Assembly (NCBI GenBank): GCA_934457415.1
Contig: CAKSHM010000006.1
Location: 62,001-126,000 of the forward strand
Reading direction: 5' to 3'
Length of the DNA: 64,000 nucleotides
Source of the DNA: an uncultured Eubacteriales bacterium
GTDB taxonomy: Bacteria > Bacillota > Clostridia > Oscillospirales > Acutalibacteraceae
A program made the translations under genes and the position numbers. The notes beneath the pieces were generated by a model, which was given only the letters and a program-made list of their open reading frames with translations, had not been told where the DNA came from and did not search any database. Positions within the stretch are counted from its first letter, which is position 1, and every line of letters begins with the position of its first letter. This document shows positions 56,036 through 64,000 of the stretch, piece by piece.

Positions 56036-57367
56036 ATGAAAGCACCGGAAAGCATACTTTCGCCGGTAAAGAGATTCCGCGGCGGAACGGAGCTTGAGCA
56101 TAACAAGAACACGGAAAATTTTGAAACCGTTTCAATGCCCGTAAGCGAAAGTGTATGTATTCCTCTTTTACAGCATATCGGAGCGCCTTGCGAACCGATT
56201 GTAAAAAAAGGCGATAAGGTTTTCGTCGGAACAAAAATCGCTCAGAGTGAAAAAGCTGTTTCAGCTCCTATTCATTCAAGCTGTTCAGGCGAGGTTTCGG
56301 ATATTAAGGATATTGATATTAACGGCCGTGCGGTTAAATGTATAATAATAAAATCCGACGGCGAAATGACGCCTGACCCAAATCTTAAGCCGTTTAAGGT
56401 GAAATCGGCGGAGGATCTTGAAAAAGCGGCATTTGAAAGCGGACTTGTAGGCTTAGGCGGAGCAGGTTTTCCGACATATATAAAATTCAAGGCGGAAACC
56501 GCCGCTAAAATAGACACACTTATTGTAAATGCCGCCGAATGTGAGCCGTATATCACTTCAGACTACAGAGAAAGCCTTGAAAACTTCAACGATATAATTG
56601 AGGGCGTTTATTTAATCAAGGAAATTCTGCATTTACAGAAGGTTATAATCTGCGTTGAAAGCAATAAGCCTAAGGCCATAGACAAGCTTATGCTTGTCGC
56701 CGCCGACCACCGCGACGCAGACGATACGGTTAAGTTAATGAGACTTCCGGATAAATACCCTCAGGGAGCGGAAAAGCTGATCGTCTACTCTGCTACGGGA
56801 AGAAAAATACCTTTAGGAAAGCTTCCGAGCGATGTAGGATGTATTGTTTCAAACATTACCACTATCGGAACACTGTACAGATTTATCACAACAGGTATGC
56901 CGCTCGTATCAAAAAGAATCACGGTTGACGGAACGGCAATAAAAGAGCCTAAAAATCTGCAGGTTCCTATCGGAACATCTGTTAAGGATATCGAAAAGTA
57001 TATTAGCGAAGAAGAAATTGACGCGGATAAAATAATCTTCGGCGGTCCGATGATGGGTGTTTCAGTTGCCGATGAAAATGCCGTTATAGAAAAGCGAACG
57101 AATGCAGTCTTATTTATGAAACCTAAGACAGCTAAAAGCACAACCAGCTGTATTCACTGCGGACGCTGTGCCAAAGTCTGTCCGGTGAAATTATATCCTG
57201 CAAGCGTTGAAGCGGCGCTGAATGCCGGTTTACATGACAGACTTGATAATTTAAACACCGCTTACTGTATCGAATGCGGCTGCTGCTCTTATGTATGTCC
57301 GGCATCACGCCCGCTTACTCAGGCAATGCGCACCGCGAAAGCAGAACTCAGGAGGAATAAAAAATGA
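56036..57367 (+). CDS. rnfC: Rnf electron transport complex subunit C
   Basis: RnfC is the peripheral NADH-binding subunit of the ferredoxin:NAD+ oxidoreductase that pumps Na+ or H+. The 443-residue protein starts MKAPESILSPVKRFRGGTELEH. It has GLVGLGGAGFPTYIKF and VNAAECEPYITSDYR (flavin/NADH region, about residues 120-170). Two [4Fe-4S] sites follow: CIHCGRCAKVCPVKLYP and CIECGCCSYVCPASRP. The ATG at 56036 has GGAGGG at 56024-56029. It is first in the operon rnfCDGEAB. Confidence 0.96.
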   Translation: MKAPESILSPVKRFRGGTELEHNKNTENFETVSMPVSESVCIPLLQHIGAPCEPIVKKGDKVFVGTKIAQSEKAVSAPIHSSCSGEVSDIKDIDINGRAVKCIIIKSDGEMTPDPNLKPFKVKSAEDLEKAAFESGLVGLGGAGFPTYIKFKAETAAKIDTLIVNAAECEPYITSDYRESLENFNDIIEGVYLIKEILHLQKVIICVESNKPKAIDKLMLVAADHRDADDTVKLMRLPDKYPQGAEKLIVYSATGRKIPLGKLPSDVGCIVSNITTIGTLYRFITTGMPLVSKRITVDGTAIKEPKNLQVPIGTSVKDIEKYISEEEIDADKIIFGGPMMGVSVADENAVIEKRTNAVLFMKPKTAKSTTSCIHCGRCAKVCPVKLYPASVEAALNAGLHDRLDNLNTAYCIECGCCSYVCPASRPLTQAMRTAKAELRRNKK

Positions 57368-58308
57368 AAGAACTTTTAAAAGCTTCCTCTTCTCCTCATA
57401 TCCGCCACCCCGAATCCACGCGCGGAATCATGGCCGATGTCGTAATAGCATTGCTGCCGGCAGCTGTTTTCGGCTGTATTCTTTACGGAATTCATGCCGT
57501 GCTTGTGCTTTTGGTATGTGTTGCAGCCGCTGTTTTATCGGAATTTTTATGGAATTTAATTCTTAAAAAGCCCAATACAGCAGGCGATTTTTCGGCTGTG
57601 GTTACAGGACTTCTTTTAGGAATGAATTTAAGTCCGAAAATGCCGTTATGGATGGCGGCAATAGGCTCAATTACGGCAATTATAATTGTTAAGCAGATGT
57701 TCGGGGGACTCGGTCACAATTTTGTAAACCCTGCGATAGCCGCAAGAATTATTCTTATGGTCTCCTTCCCGTCTGCAATGAACAGATTTATAGACCCGAT
57801 TTTTTCGACCGGAAAAACCGCGGGAATTATCACAAGCGCAACACCCTTAAGCGATCCGAGTGCAGGTATAAGCCTCAAATATGCGTTTTTCGGTCTTTAC
57901 AGGGGATGTATCGGAGAGACAAGCGCATTTCTTCTTATAATCGGCGGTATTTATCTTGTTATAAGGAAAATTATCTCTCCGGCAATTCCATTATCATTTT
58001 TAGGAACGGTAGCTGTACTTAGCCTGATTTCGGGGGTGAACGCACCGATGCAGCTTTTCACCGGCGGCTTAATGCTCGGAGCGATATTCATGGCTACCGA
58101 TTACACTACATCGCCTACAAGCCTGCTCGGTAAAATAATTTTCGGAATAGGCTGCGGCGCTATAACATTCGCTATAAGAAAATACGGAAGTCTGCCTGAG
58201 GGAGTTTCTTATTCAATAATTCTTATGAATATTGCAACTCCGCTTATCAACAGATTTACTTTAAGAAAGCCTTTCGGCTTTGTTAAGGAGGTTAAAGCAG
58301 ATGACTGA
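57364..58308 (+). CDS. rnfD: Rnf electron transport complex subunit D
   Basis: The 314-residue membrane subunit has about nine hydrophobic segments. It starts with a cytoplasmic ASSSPHIRHPESTRGIM, typical of RnfD/NqrB, and has GDFSAVVTGLLLGMNLSP and GHNFVNPAIAARIILM. TSATPLSDP probably holds the threonine that carries covalent FMN. The C-terminal FTGGLMLGAIFMATDY is also conserved. It overlaps rnfC by 4 nt and rnfG by 8 nt. Confidence 0.95.
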   Translation: MKELLKASSSPHIRHPESTRGIMADVVIALLPAAVFGCILYGIHAVLVLLVCVAAAVLSEFLWNLILKKPNTAGDFSAVVTGLLLGMNLSPKMPLWMAAIGSITAIIIVKQMFGGLGHNFVNPAIAARIILMVSFPSAMNRFIDPIFSTGKTAGIITSATPLSDPSAGISLKYAFFGLYRGCIGETSAFLLIIGGIYLVIRKIISPAIPLSFLGTVAVLSLISGVNAPMQLFTGGLMLGAIFMATDYTTSPTSLLGKIIFGIGCGAITFAIRKYGSLPEGVSYSIILMNIATPLINRFTLRKPFGFVKEVKADD

Positions 58309-58888
58309 AAAAAAGATAAGCTTTAAATCCGACCTGTTGTTTCCCACGCTTACGCTTGTTTGTATCTGTCTTGTTGTGACCTTGGCGCTCAGCGGAACAA
58401 ATATGCTGACAAAGAAAAAAATTGAAAAGCTTACAAAGGACAATCAAAACAAATCCATGAGTGAGCTTATTCCGGCAGACGAATATGTTGAGTTTCCCGT
58501 TTCCGGAGATGATATCGACGGGTCTTATAAAGCCGTTAAGGACGGAGAAGAAATAGGATATATATTTATCACCTCATCAAAGGGCTATGGCGGAGACGTT
58601 TCGGTTATGACAGCAATTAACCCTGATAAAACGGTTAAAGCCATAAAAATCCTTTCTGCTGACGATGAAACCCCCGGACTTGGACAAAATGTCCTTAAAT
58701 CCGATTTTGCAAAGCAGTATTCGGGTCTTAAAAACGAAATAAGCGTTGTAAAAAACGGTGCTGACGGAAATAAAAACGAAGTAAACGCGGTTACGGGAGC
58801 TACCAGAAGCTCAAAGGCTGTTACAAATGCCGTAAATAAGGCTCTTAAGGCTATAGGCGGAACGGAGGAGAGCGGTACAGATGAATAA
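58301..58888 (+). CDS. rnfG: Rnf electron transport complex subunit G (FMN-binding)
   Basis: The 195-residue subunit has one N-terminal membrane span (LLFPTLTLVCICLVVTLAL, about residues 13-31) and an outside FMN-binding domain. The motif NAVTGATRSSKAV provides the threonine for covalent FMN attachment. GYGGDVSVMTAINPDKTVK and DDETPGLGQNV are family-typical. The ATG at 58301 was chosen because GGAGG is just upstream and the protein then begins MTEKKISFKSD. It overlaps rnfD by 8 nt and rnfE by 8 nt. Confidence 0.95.
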   Translation: MTEKKISFKSDLLFPTLTLVCICLVVTLALSGTNMLTKKKIEKLTKDNQNKSMSELIPADEYVEFPVSGDDIDGSYKAVKDGEEIGYIFITSSKGYGGDVSVMTAINPDKTVKAIKILSADDETPGLGQNVLKSDFAKQYSGLKNEISVVKNGADGNKNEVNAVTGATRSSKAVTNAVNKALKAIGGTEESGTDE

Positions 58889-59564
58889 AAATCTTAAAAT
58901 TTTAACAAACGGACTTATAAAAGAAAATCCTGTTTTAAGGCTTGTACTCGGCACCTGTCCTACCCTTGCCGTTACAACCTCGGCAAAAAACGGTCTCGGA
59001 ATGGGAATTGCCGCAACAGCTGTTTTGATCTGCTCAAATCTTGTTATTTCTCTGCTTAGAAAAGTAATCCCCGACAGGGTCAGAATTCCTGCTTTTATCA
59101 CCATTATTGCGGGCTTTGTAAGCGTAGTTCAGCTTCTTGTAAAAGCTTATGCGCCCTCCATAGACAAATCACTCGGAATATTTTTGCCTCTTATAGTCGT
59201 AAACTGCATAATACTCGCAAGAGCCGAAATGTTCGCCTCTAAAAATTCCGTTTTGCCGAGCGTGCTTGACGGTCTGGGAATGGGAATAGGATTTACCGCC
59301 ACTCTGACGCTTATGGGTATAATCAGAGAATTTTTAGGCGCGGGAACATTTTTTGCGCTTCCTGTAACCTCAAAGGTTATAAGCCCTATGATTATTTTCC
59401 TGTTGCCACCCGGAGGATTCTTTGTTTTCGGAATTCTTGTCGCGGTATCAAACGCATTGGCTAAAAAATCAGGAAAAAAACCGATAGAAGAACTGAATTG
59501 CAAAAACTGCCCTTCAAAGGGAATTTGCACAAGAATTAAAACCGAGGAGGAATGTGCGAAATGA
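58881..59564 (+). CDS. rnfE: Rnf electron transport complex subunit E
   Basis: The 227-residue membrane protein of the NqrD/RnfE family has about six membrane segments. It has KILTNGLIKENPVLRLVLG, CPTLAVTTSAKNGLGMG (with a cysteine that helps bind an intramembrane Fe-S centre) and LIVVNCIILARAEMFAS. The C-terminus has a cluster of cysteines, LNCKNCPSKGICTR, not always present in the family. It overlaps rnfG by 8 nt and rnfA by 4 nt. Confidence 0.94.
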   Translation: MNKNLKILTNGLIKENPVLRLVLGTCPTLAVTTSAKNGLGMGIAATAVLICSNLVISLLRKVIPDRVRIPAFITIIAGFVSVVQLLVKAYAPSIDKSLGIFLPLIVVNCIILARAEMFASKNSVLPSVLDGLGMGIGFTATLTLMGIIREFLGAGTFFALPVTSKVISPMIIFLLPPGGFFVFGILVAVSNALAKKSGKKPIEELNCKNCPSKGICTRIKTEEECAK

Positions 59565-60169
59565 ACACCTATGTAATGCTCGCTTCCATTCTTCTTGCAG
59601 GAATACTCAGCAACAATATGGTGCTTTCGAAGTTTTTAGGTATTTGCTCCTTCTTAGGCGTTTCAAAAAAGACTTCCACGGCTGTTTCCATGAGTCTTGC
59701 CGTTATTCTTGTTATGATTATTTCAACCGCCGTCACCTATCCTATTTATTATTTCATATTGAGGGATAAATACGAATATCTTCTTACGGTGGTTTTCATT
59801 CTTGTTATTGCGGCGGTTGTTCAGCTGCTCGAAATTCTTATGAAAAAATTCATGAGACCCCTTTATCTGGCGCTCGGAATTTATCTTCCGCTTATAACGA
59901 CCAACTGCGCGGTGCTTGGAATTACCATGCTCAACACCACCGACTTTGACGCAAAGACTTATTCTTTTTCAAAGCTCTATCTTTTCTCGCTTACAAACGC
60001 ATTTGCGGCAGGAGCAGGATTTTTGCTCGCAATGCTTTTATTCTCAGGAGTCCGCGAAAGACTTGAAACCGCCGATGTCCCCGATTTTTTAAAGGGACTT
60101 CCGATCACACTTATTGCGGCGGCGCTTGTTTCCCTTTCATTTTTGGGCTTTGCAGGAATCGGAGGTTAA
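59561..60169 (+). CDS. rnfA: Rnf electron transport complex subunit A
   Basis: The 202-residue NqrE/RnfA membrane subunit has six predicted spans. It has NNMVLSKFLGICSFLGVSKK, which includes the conserved intramembrane cysteine, and YLPLITTNCAVLGITM with the second. The ATG at 59561 overlaps the rnfE stop and has GAGGAGG about 10 nt upstream. RnfA and RnfE form an inverted pair around the Fe-S centre. It is followed by rnfB after 3 nt. Confidence 0.95.
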   Translation: MNTYVMLASILLAGILSNNMVLSKFLGICSFLGVSKKTSTAVSMSLAVILVMIISTAVTYPIYYFILRDKYEYLLTVVFILVIAAVVQLLEILMKKFMRPLYLALGIYLPLITTNCAVLGITMLNTTDFDAKTYSFSKLYLFSLTNAFAAGAGFLLAMLLFSGVRERLETADVPDFLKGLPITLIAAALVSLSFLGFAGIGG

Positions 60170-60172
60170 ATT

Positions 60173-60952
60173 ATGAGTGCTGTAATTATACCGGTTCTGT
60201 TTGTCACGGGAATAGGAATTATCGCAGGAATAGGACTTTCCTTAGCGACTGTGTTTTTCGGAGTTAAAACCGACGAAAAACAGGAAAAAATCAGGGAATG
60301 TCTCCCCGGAGCCAACTGCGGCTCATGCGGATATTCCGGATGCGACGGATATGCCGCAGCGATAGCCTCGGGCGAAGCCTCACCCGATAAATGCACACCC
60401 GGCGGAAAAGAAACCGCCGAAAAGCTTTCCGAAATTTTAGGAGTTAAAATAACAGCCAAGCCGAAAGCGGCATTTATTGCCTGCGGAACAGGCTGCGAAA
60501 AAGCAAAGTCTTTATATGAGTATCAGGGAATAAAAAGCTGTCTTTCAGCGTCTCTTGTTTTAAACGGACCTAAGGCTTGCGTCTACGGATGCATTGGCTT
60601 CGGCGACTGCATTAAAGCTTGCAATTTCGGCGCTATTACAATGGAAAACGGAAAGCCTGTGGTTTGTGAAGAGCTTTGCAGGGGCTGCGGAGAATGTCAG
60701 ACGGTATGTCCTAAGTCTCTTATAGAGCTTGTCCCTCAAAAAGCCAAGGCACATGTTGCCTGCAAAAACAAAGATAAAGGGCCTAAGGTAGTAAAAAACT
60801 GCTCTGTTTCCTGCATTGGGTGCGGAGCCTGCGAAAGAGCATGCCGTTTCGGTGCAATCAAGGTTATCGATAATGTTGCGGTTATTGATTACGACAAATG
60901 CAAAAATTGCAAGGCATGCGTTAAGGCGTGCAGCCGGGAAGTAATCAAATAA
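60173..60952 (+). CDS. rnfB: Rnf electron transport complex subunit B (ferredoxin-like)
   Basis: The 259-residue subunit takes electrons from reduced ferredoxin. It has an N-terminal membrane span (about residues 4-27). Next is an Fe-S domain with CLPGANCGSCGYSGCDGYAA, then two dicluster ferredoxin units: CIGFGDCIKACNFGAI with CRGCGECQTVCP, and CIGCGACERACRFGAI with CKNCKACVKACS. This gives about five Fe-S clusters. It is the last rnf gene, followed 1 nt later by a TfoX-domain gene. Confidence 0.95.
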   Translation: MSAVIIPVLFVTGIGIIAGIGLSLATVFFGVKTDEKQEKIRECLPGANCGSCGYSGCDGYAAAIASGEASPDKCTPGGKETAEKLSEILGVKITAKPKAAFIACGTGCEKAKSLYEYQGIKSCLSASLVLNGPKACVYGCIGFGDCIKACNFGAITMENGKPVVCEELCRGCGECQTVCPKSLIELVPQKAKAHVACKNKDKGPKVVKNCSVSCIGCGACERACRFGAIKVIDNVAVIDYDKCKNCKACVKACSREVIK

Positions 60953-60953
60953 T

Positions 60954-61271
60954 ATGGCAACAAGCAAGGATTATATAGATTTTGTTTTGGAGCAGGTCAA
61001 AGATTTCGGCGATGTAACGGCTCGCAAAATGTTCGGCGAATATATGGTTTATTTCTCATCAAAGCCGATTTTACTCGTTTGCGATAACACAGTATTTATA
61101 AAAATTCTGCCAGATACTTCAAAAATAATGGAAAACGCCGAGCGCGGCTTTCCTTATGACGGGGCAAAGGAGCATTATATTCTCGATATCGAAAACAGAG
61201 AGCTTTTAGAAAAAATAATTCCTGTTTTAATTGAAATTACTCCCCTGCCGAAAAGAAAACGAAAAGCATAA
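60954..61271 (+). CDS. TfoX N-terminal domain protein
   Basis: The 105-residue protein has a single TfoX/Sxy N-terminal domain: DYIDFVLEQVKDFGDVTARKM, FGEYMVYFSSKPILLVCDNTV and FIKILPD, then AKEHYILDIE and a basic tail (PKRKRKA). In Gammaproteobacteria Sxy co-activates competence genes with CRP, but single-domain clostridial forms have no known role. It follows rnfB by 1 nt and is thus probably cotranscribed with rnf; a terminator follows. Confidence 0.88.
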   Translation: MATSKDYIDFVLEQVKDFGDVTARKMFGEYMVYFSSKPILLVCDNTVFIKILPDTSKIMENAERGFPYDGAKEHYILDIENRELLEKIIPVLIEITPLPKRKRKA

Positions 61272-61310
61272 AAAAGCGTGCAAGCCAAAAAGACTTGCAC
61301 GCTTCATTTA
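61271..61310. terminator. Bidirectional rho-independent terminator
   Basis: AAGCGTGCAAG (61275-61285) pairs with CTTGCACGCTT (61295-61305), 11 bp perfect, with A-rich left and T-rich right flanks. It serves the rnf operon and the convergent ispH gene. Confidence 0.85.
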
Positions 61311-61318
61311 TATTATTT

Positions 61319-63358
61319 TTATTCAGCAGTATTTTCTGTCTCTGCTGTTTCTTCGGCTGCGGGTTCCTCAGCCTTTACCTCTTCCGCTTCTGCTTCCTCA
61401 GCAGGGGCAAGCAAGGCACGGATAGAAAGGCTTACGCGCTTTTTCTCCTGATCAATTGCAATTATTTTAGCCTTAACCTCATCGCCTACGGAAAGCTCAT
61501 CCTGCGGCTTCTCAACATGCTTATCGGCAATCTGAGAAATATGAATAAGTCCGTCAACACCGGGGAGAATTCTTGCAAACGCACCGTAAGAAGTAATGCT
61601 TACTATCTTAACATCCGCAACATCGCCTACGGCAAACTTATTATTGAAAATGGTCCAAGGATTATCCTCTTCCTTCTTGTAGCCGAGAGAAATCTTTCTC
61701 TTCTCAGGGTCAAGAGCCTTGACATATACTTCAACGGTATCGCCGACAGAAAGAACTTCGGCAGGATTTTTGATACGCTGCCAAGAAAGCTCGGAAATGT
61801 GAACCATTCCGTCAACGCCGCCGATATCTACAAACGCGCCGTAAGAAGTAAGGGACTTAACAACGCCTGTAAATCTGTCGCCGACAGCTATATCAGCCCA
61901 TACCTTATCCTCAGCTGCCTTACGCTGTTCACGGAGAACGCTGCGGATAGAGCCGACAGCTCTTCTGCCTCTTCCGATTTCAATAATCCTGAACTGTACC
62001 GTCTTGCCCTTTAAATCCTCGAGGGACTTATTTCGCGAAAGAGTTGCCTGAGAAGCAGGAATAAAGATACGGATATTGTCAGAATAAATCTGAACGCCGC
62101 CTTTGACAATGTCCTTAACGACTCCGGTAAGGATTTCTCCGGACTCTTTAGCGGCAACTATATTGTCCCAACCGGCAATAGCATCATAACGACGCTTTGA
62201 AAGCATTGCGGTTCCTTCCTGATCGTTGGTCTTCATAATGATAAGATCAAGCTTATCACCGACTTTTACTTCGTCCTCAAGCTTAACATTGGGGTCTAAA
62301 GAATATTCGTCAGCTGATATGTAGCCTGCAAGACCTCTTCCGATATCAACCTGAATTTCGGTCGGGCTAACTGCAAGAACAGTACCCGTTACCTTCTGAT
62401 CCCCTGTTAAGTTGCTGAGCGAAGCTTCAAATGCTTCCTCATCTGTCATTTCTTCGAAGCTTTTTTGAACAGTTACATTTCCCTCCGTCTGTTCATCAAC
62501 CGGTTGTAAAATTTCCGACATGGTTTTAATAACCTCCCTTATAATACCCGCGGGTGTGGATGCACCTGCGACGACTCCGACGCTTTCGCAGCCCGAAAAG
62601 AAATCCATCCGCAATTCTTCGGCGGTTTCAATCAAAACGGTTTTTTCGCAAACAGCACTGCATACATCATAAAGCTTTGATGTATTAGAGCTGTGCCTGC
62701 CGCCGATAACAACCATACAGTCATTAACGCCCGCAAGTTTTTGCGCCTCGCTCTGACGCATCGAAGTAGCATTACATATTGTATCAAATATTTTCGCATT
62801 TGTACATAGTTTTTTTAAAAAAATTTGAGCTTTTTCCCATTTTTTTGCGTTAAAAGTGGTCTGGCTGACCGCGGTAAGCGGTTTTTTTATAAGATTTTCA
62901 TTGTTTTTGAAAATTTCTTCCAGTTCATTGAGAGATGAAAAAACAAAATAATCGCCTGTTATATGCCCGATTATTCCCTTGACCTCCTGATGCTCTTTAT
63001 CTCCTGCAATCAGAATTGTATCTCCCAAATTACTTTTATCTTTTACGATTTTATGTATCTTCGCAACAAACGGGCAGGTTGCGTCGCAGACCTGCAATTC
63101 TAAACTCTTAGCCCGTTTATAAATATCCTCTCCCACTCCGTGAGAGCGGATAACAAGCGTATACCCCTCGGGGACCTCCTCTGGTCTTTCCACAACAATA
63201 ACTCCCCTGCTCTTAAGTTCATTTACAAGCTGGTCGTTATGAATAATCTGCCCTAATGTCGCAACCTTTTTATTTTCGGATAAAAGCCCGTAAACCGTCT
63301 GAACCGCTCGGTCAACCCCAAAGCAGAAGCCTGCGGTTTTCGCAAGAGTAATTCTCAT
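61319..63358 (-). CDS. ispH: IspH fused to four S1 RNA-binding domains
   Basis: The 679-residue protein joins 4-hydroxy-3-methylbut-2-enyl diphosphate reductase (about residues 1-285) to a ribosomal S1-like part. IspH, the last MEP-pathway step, shows the three Fe-S cysteines in AGFCFGVDRAV, DATCPFV and TICNATSMRQ. S1 repeats begin near VTGTVLAVSPTEIQVDIG, LTGVVKDIVKGGVQIY, FTGVVKSLTSYGAFVDIG and VADVKIVSITSYGAFARI; the tail is Glu/Ala-rich. The fusion is known in Clostridia, where it may supply S1-like function as well as isoprenoids. It overlaps cmk by 4 nt, an arrangement common in this class. Confidence 0.95.
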   Translation of the reverse strand: MRITLAKTAGFCFGVDRAVQTVYGLLSENKKVATLGQIIHNDQLVNELKSRGVIVVERPEEVPEGYTLVIRSHGVGEDIYKRAKSLELQVCDATCPFVAKIHKIVKDKSNLGDTILIAGDKEHQEVKGIIGHITGDYFVFSSLNELEEIFKNNENLIKKPLTAVSQTTFNAKKWEKAQIFLKKLCTNAKIFDTICNATSMRQSEAQKLAGVNDCMVVIGGRHSSNTSKLYDVCSAVCEKTVLIETAEELRMDFFSGCESVGVVAGASTPAGIIREVIKTMSEILQPVDEQTEGNVTVQKSFEEMTDEEAFEASLSNLTGDQKVTGTVLAVSPTEIQVDIGRGLAGYISADEYSLDPNVKLEDEVKVGDKLDLIIMKTNDQEGTAMLSKRRYDAIAGWDNIVAAKESGEILTGVVKDIVKGGVQIYSDNIRIFIPASQATLSRNKSLEDLKGKTVQFRIIEIGRGRRAVGSIRSVLREQRKAAEDKVWADIAVGDRFTGVVKSLTSYGAFVDIGGVDGMVHISELSWQRIKNPAEVLSVGDTVEVYVKALDPEKRKISLGYKKEEDNPWTIFNNKFAVGDVADVKIVSITSYGAFARILPGVDGLIHISQIADKHVEKPQDELSVGDEVKAKIIAIDQEKKRVSLSIRALLAPAEEAEAEEVKAEEPAAEETAETENTAE

Positions 63359-64000
63359 AATTCGGCTCCAAGCTTATCTTTTATGATTTTAACTACCATC
63401 TGTGTCGACTCTTCGAGATTATTTCCCGTGGTATCCGCAAGGATAGAATCCTCAGCAGGCTTTAAGGGAGCAATTTCTCTGTGTGAATCGTTATAATCCC
63501 TAGTCTTTATATCTTCTTCAATTTCGGAAAGCTCGACCTTCATTCCCTTTTCCGTAAGCTCTCTGTATCTTCTCAATGCTCTTTCACGAACAGAGGCTGT
63601 AAGAAAAATCTTGACCTGAGCGTTCGGCAAAACAACGGTACCTATATCTCTTCCGTCCATAATAACATTATTTTTCCTTGCAAGCTCCCTTTGCATTTCA
63701 AGTAAAAATGCCCTGACCTCCGGTTTTGAGGAAACGGCAGAAGCCATCATTGAAGCCTCAGGTGTACGGATAAGGGATGAAACATCCTTTCCGTCAAGAT
63801 AAACATGCTGTTCGCCGTTTTCAAAGGCAATATCAATTTTTGTATTACTTAAAATACCGTCAATAGGCATATCGCTGTCTCGGTCATACCCGCAATTGCT
63901 GAATTTAAGGCCTATAGCTCTGTAAAGAGCGCCGGTATCAACATATATAAAGCCGAGCTTTTCGGCTGCGGCTTTAGCCACCGTGCTTTTGCCTGCTCCG
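63355..64000 (-). CDS. cmk: Cytidylate kinase, missing its N-terminus at the window edge
   Basis: The visible 214 codons begin inside the P-loop (GAGKSTVAKAAAEKLGF), followed by YVDTGALYRAIGLKF, DGRDIGTVVLPNAQVKIFLTA with the CMP-binding aspartate and arginine, ERALRRYRELTEKG and IKTRDYNDSHREIAPLKPAEDSI. Cmk phosphorylates CMP and dCMP. The first several residues lie beyond position 64000. Its stop overlaps the ispH start. Confidence 0.95.
   Translation of the reverse strand, partial: GAGKSTVAKAAAEKLGFIYVDTGALYRAIGLKFSNCGYDRDSDMPIDGILSNTKIDIAFENGEQHVYLDGKDVSSLIRTPEASMMASAVSSKPEVRAFLLEMQRELARKNNVIMDGRDIGTVVLPNAQVKIFLTASVRERALRRYRELTEKGMKVELSEIEEDIKTRDYNDSHREIAPLKPAEDSILADTTGNNLEESTQMVVKIIKDKLGAEL

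Overview
The window is a gene-dense, fairly AT-rich chromosomal segment of a spore-forming anaerobic Firmicute of the class Clostridia, most like the gut Oscillospirales/Ruminococcaceae group (inferred from gene content; no species call is possible). Supporting markers are sigma-G, SpoIIR, a SpoVAF/GerA germination protein and a PdaB-like deacetylase (sporulation); HprK, RapZ and WhiA (Firmicute regulators); a type III glutamine synthetase; an IspH-S1 fusion protein; and a complete Rnf complex. No prophage, CRISPR array, rRNA operon or intact insertion sequence was seen.

Layout. 1-4215 (minus): hprK, ROK glucokinase, murB, rapZ and the 5' part of whiA, cut by the window edge. 4364-12496 (plus): ychF, then a tight run of an alanine racemase-fold enzyme, an ATP-grasp ligase of D-aspartate ligase type, an AsnB amidotransferase, a MurJ/SpoVB-type flippase and a canonical alanine racemase. 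Together these look like a peptidoglycan D-amino-acid side-chain and amidation module. 12583-17724 (plus): alpha/beta hydrolase, an LCP-like membrane protein, a transglutaminase-like lipoprotein and GSIII. 18026-23239 (minus): the macromolecular synthesis operon dgt-dnaG-rpoD plus a TSCPD protein, an unrecognised protein and an amidase whose ribosome binding site lies inside an 18-bp hairpin. 23346-27456: IMPACT protein, L31, SpoIIR, IspE and VanZ (minus), then sigG (plus). 27781-36283: DegV, tRNA-Thr(CGT), an XRE regulator and addAB. 36365-40723 (minus): GT2, rmlA, cyclophilin, uvrC. 40792-48465: a zinc-motif lipoprotein (plus), then a small RHH-like protein, rpsT, a spore germination protein, a lipoprotein, folD, lgt and the M16 pair ymfH/ymfF (minus). 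48627-53236 (plus): nrdR, gltX, glnS and a Nif3-family gene. 53309-54020 (minus): a decayed barnase/barstar-like locus. 54176-61271: pdaB, a membrane protein, an XRE regulator, the rnfCDGEAB operon and a TfoX-domain protein. 61319-64000 (minus): ispH-S1 and partial cmk.

The most unusual material: (i) the barstar-like gene is split by a 276-bp element with 23-bp terminal inverted repeats and a TA duplication, and removing the element restores a 93-codon frame exactly; the inverted repeats resemble tRNA T-arms and partial copies occur elsewhere in the window; (ii) the D-amino-acid ligase/amidotransferase/flippase cluster; (iii) a perfect 18-bp hairpin that is both a terminator candidate and the holder of the amidase Shine-Dalgarno sequence; (iv) a mosaic intergenic repeat found after glnN and after sigG.

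Consensus promoters with 17-nt spacers were found by eye for ychF, glnN, nrdR, rnf, tRNA-Thr, rpmE, rpsT, degV and the barnase/barstar remnant. Start codons were re-chosen where a Shine-Dalgarno sequence or family alignment required it.
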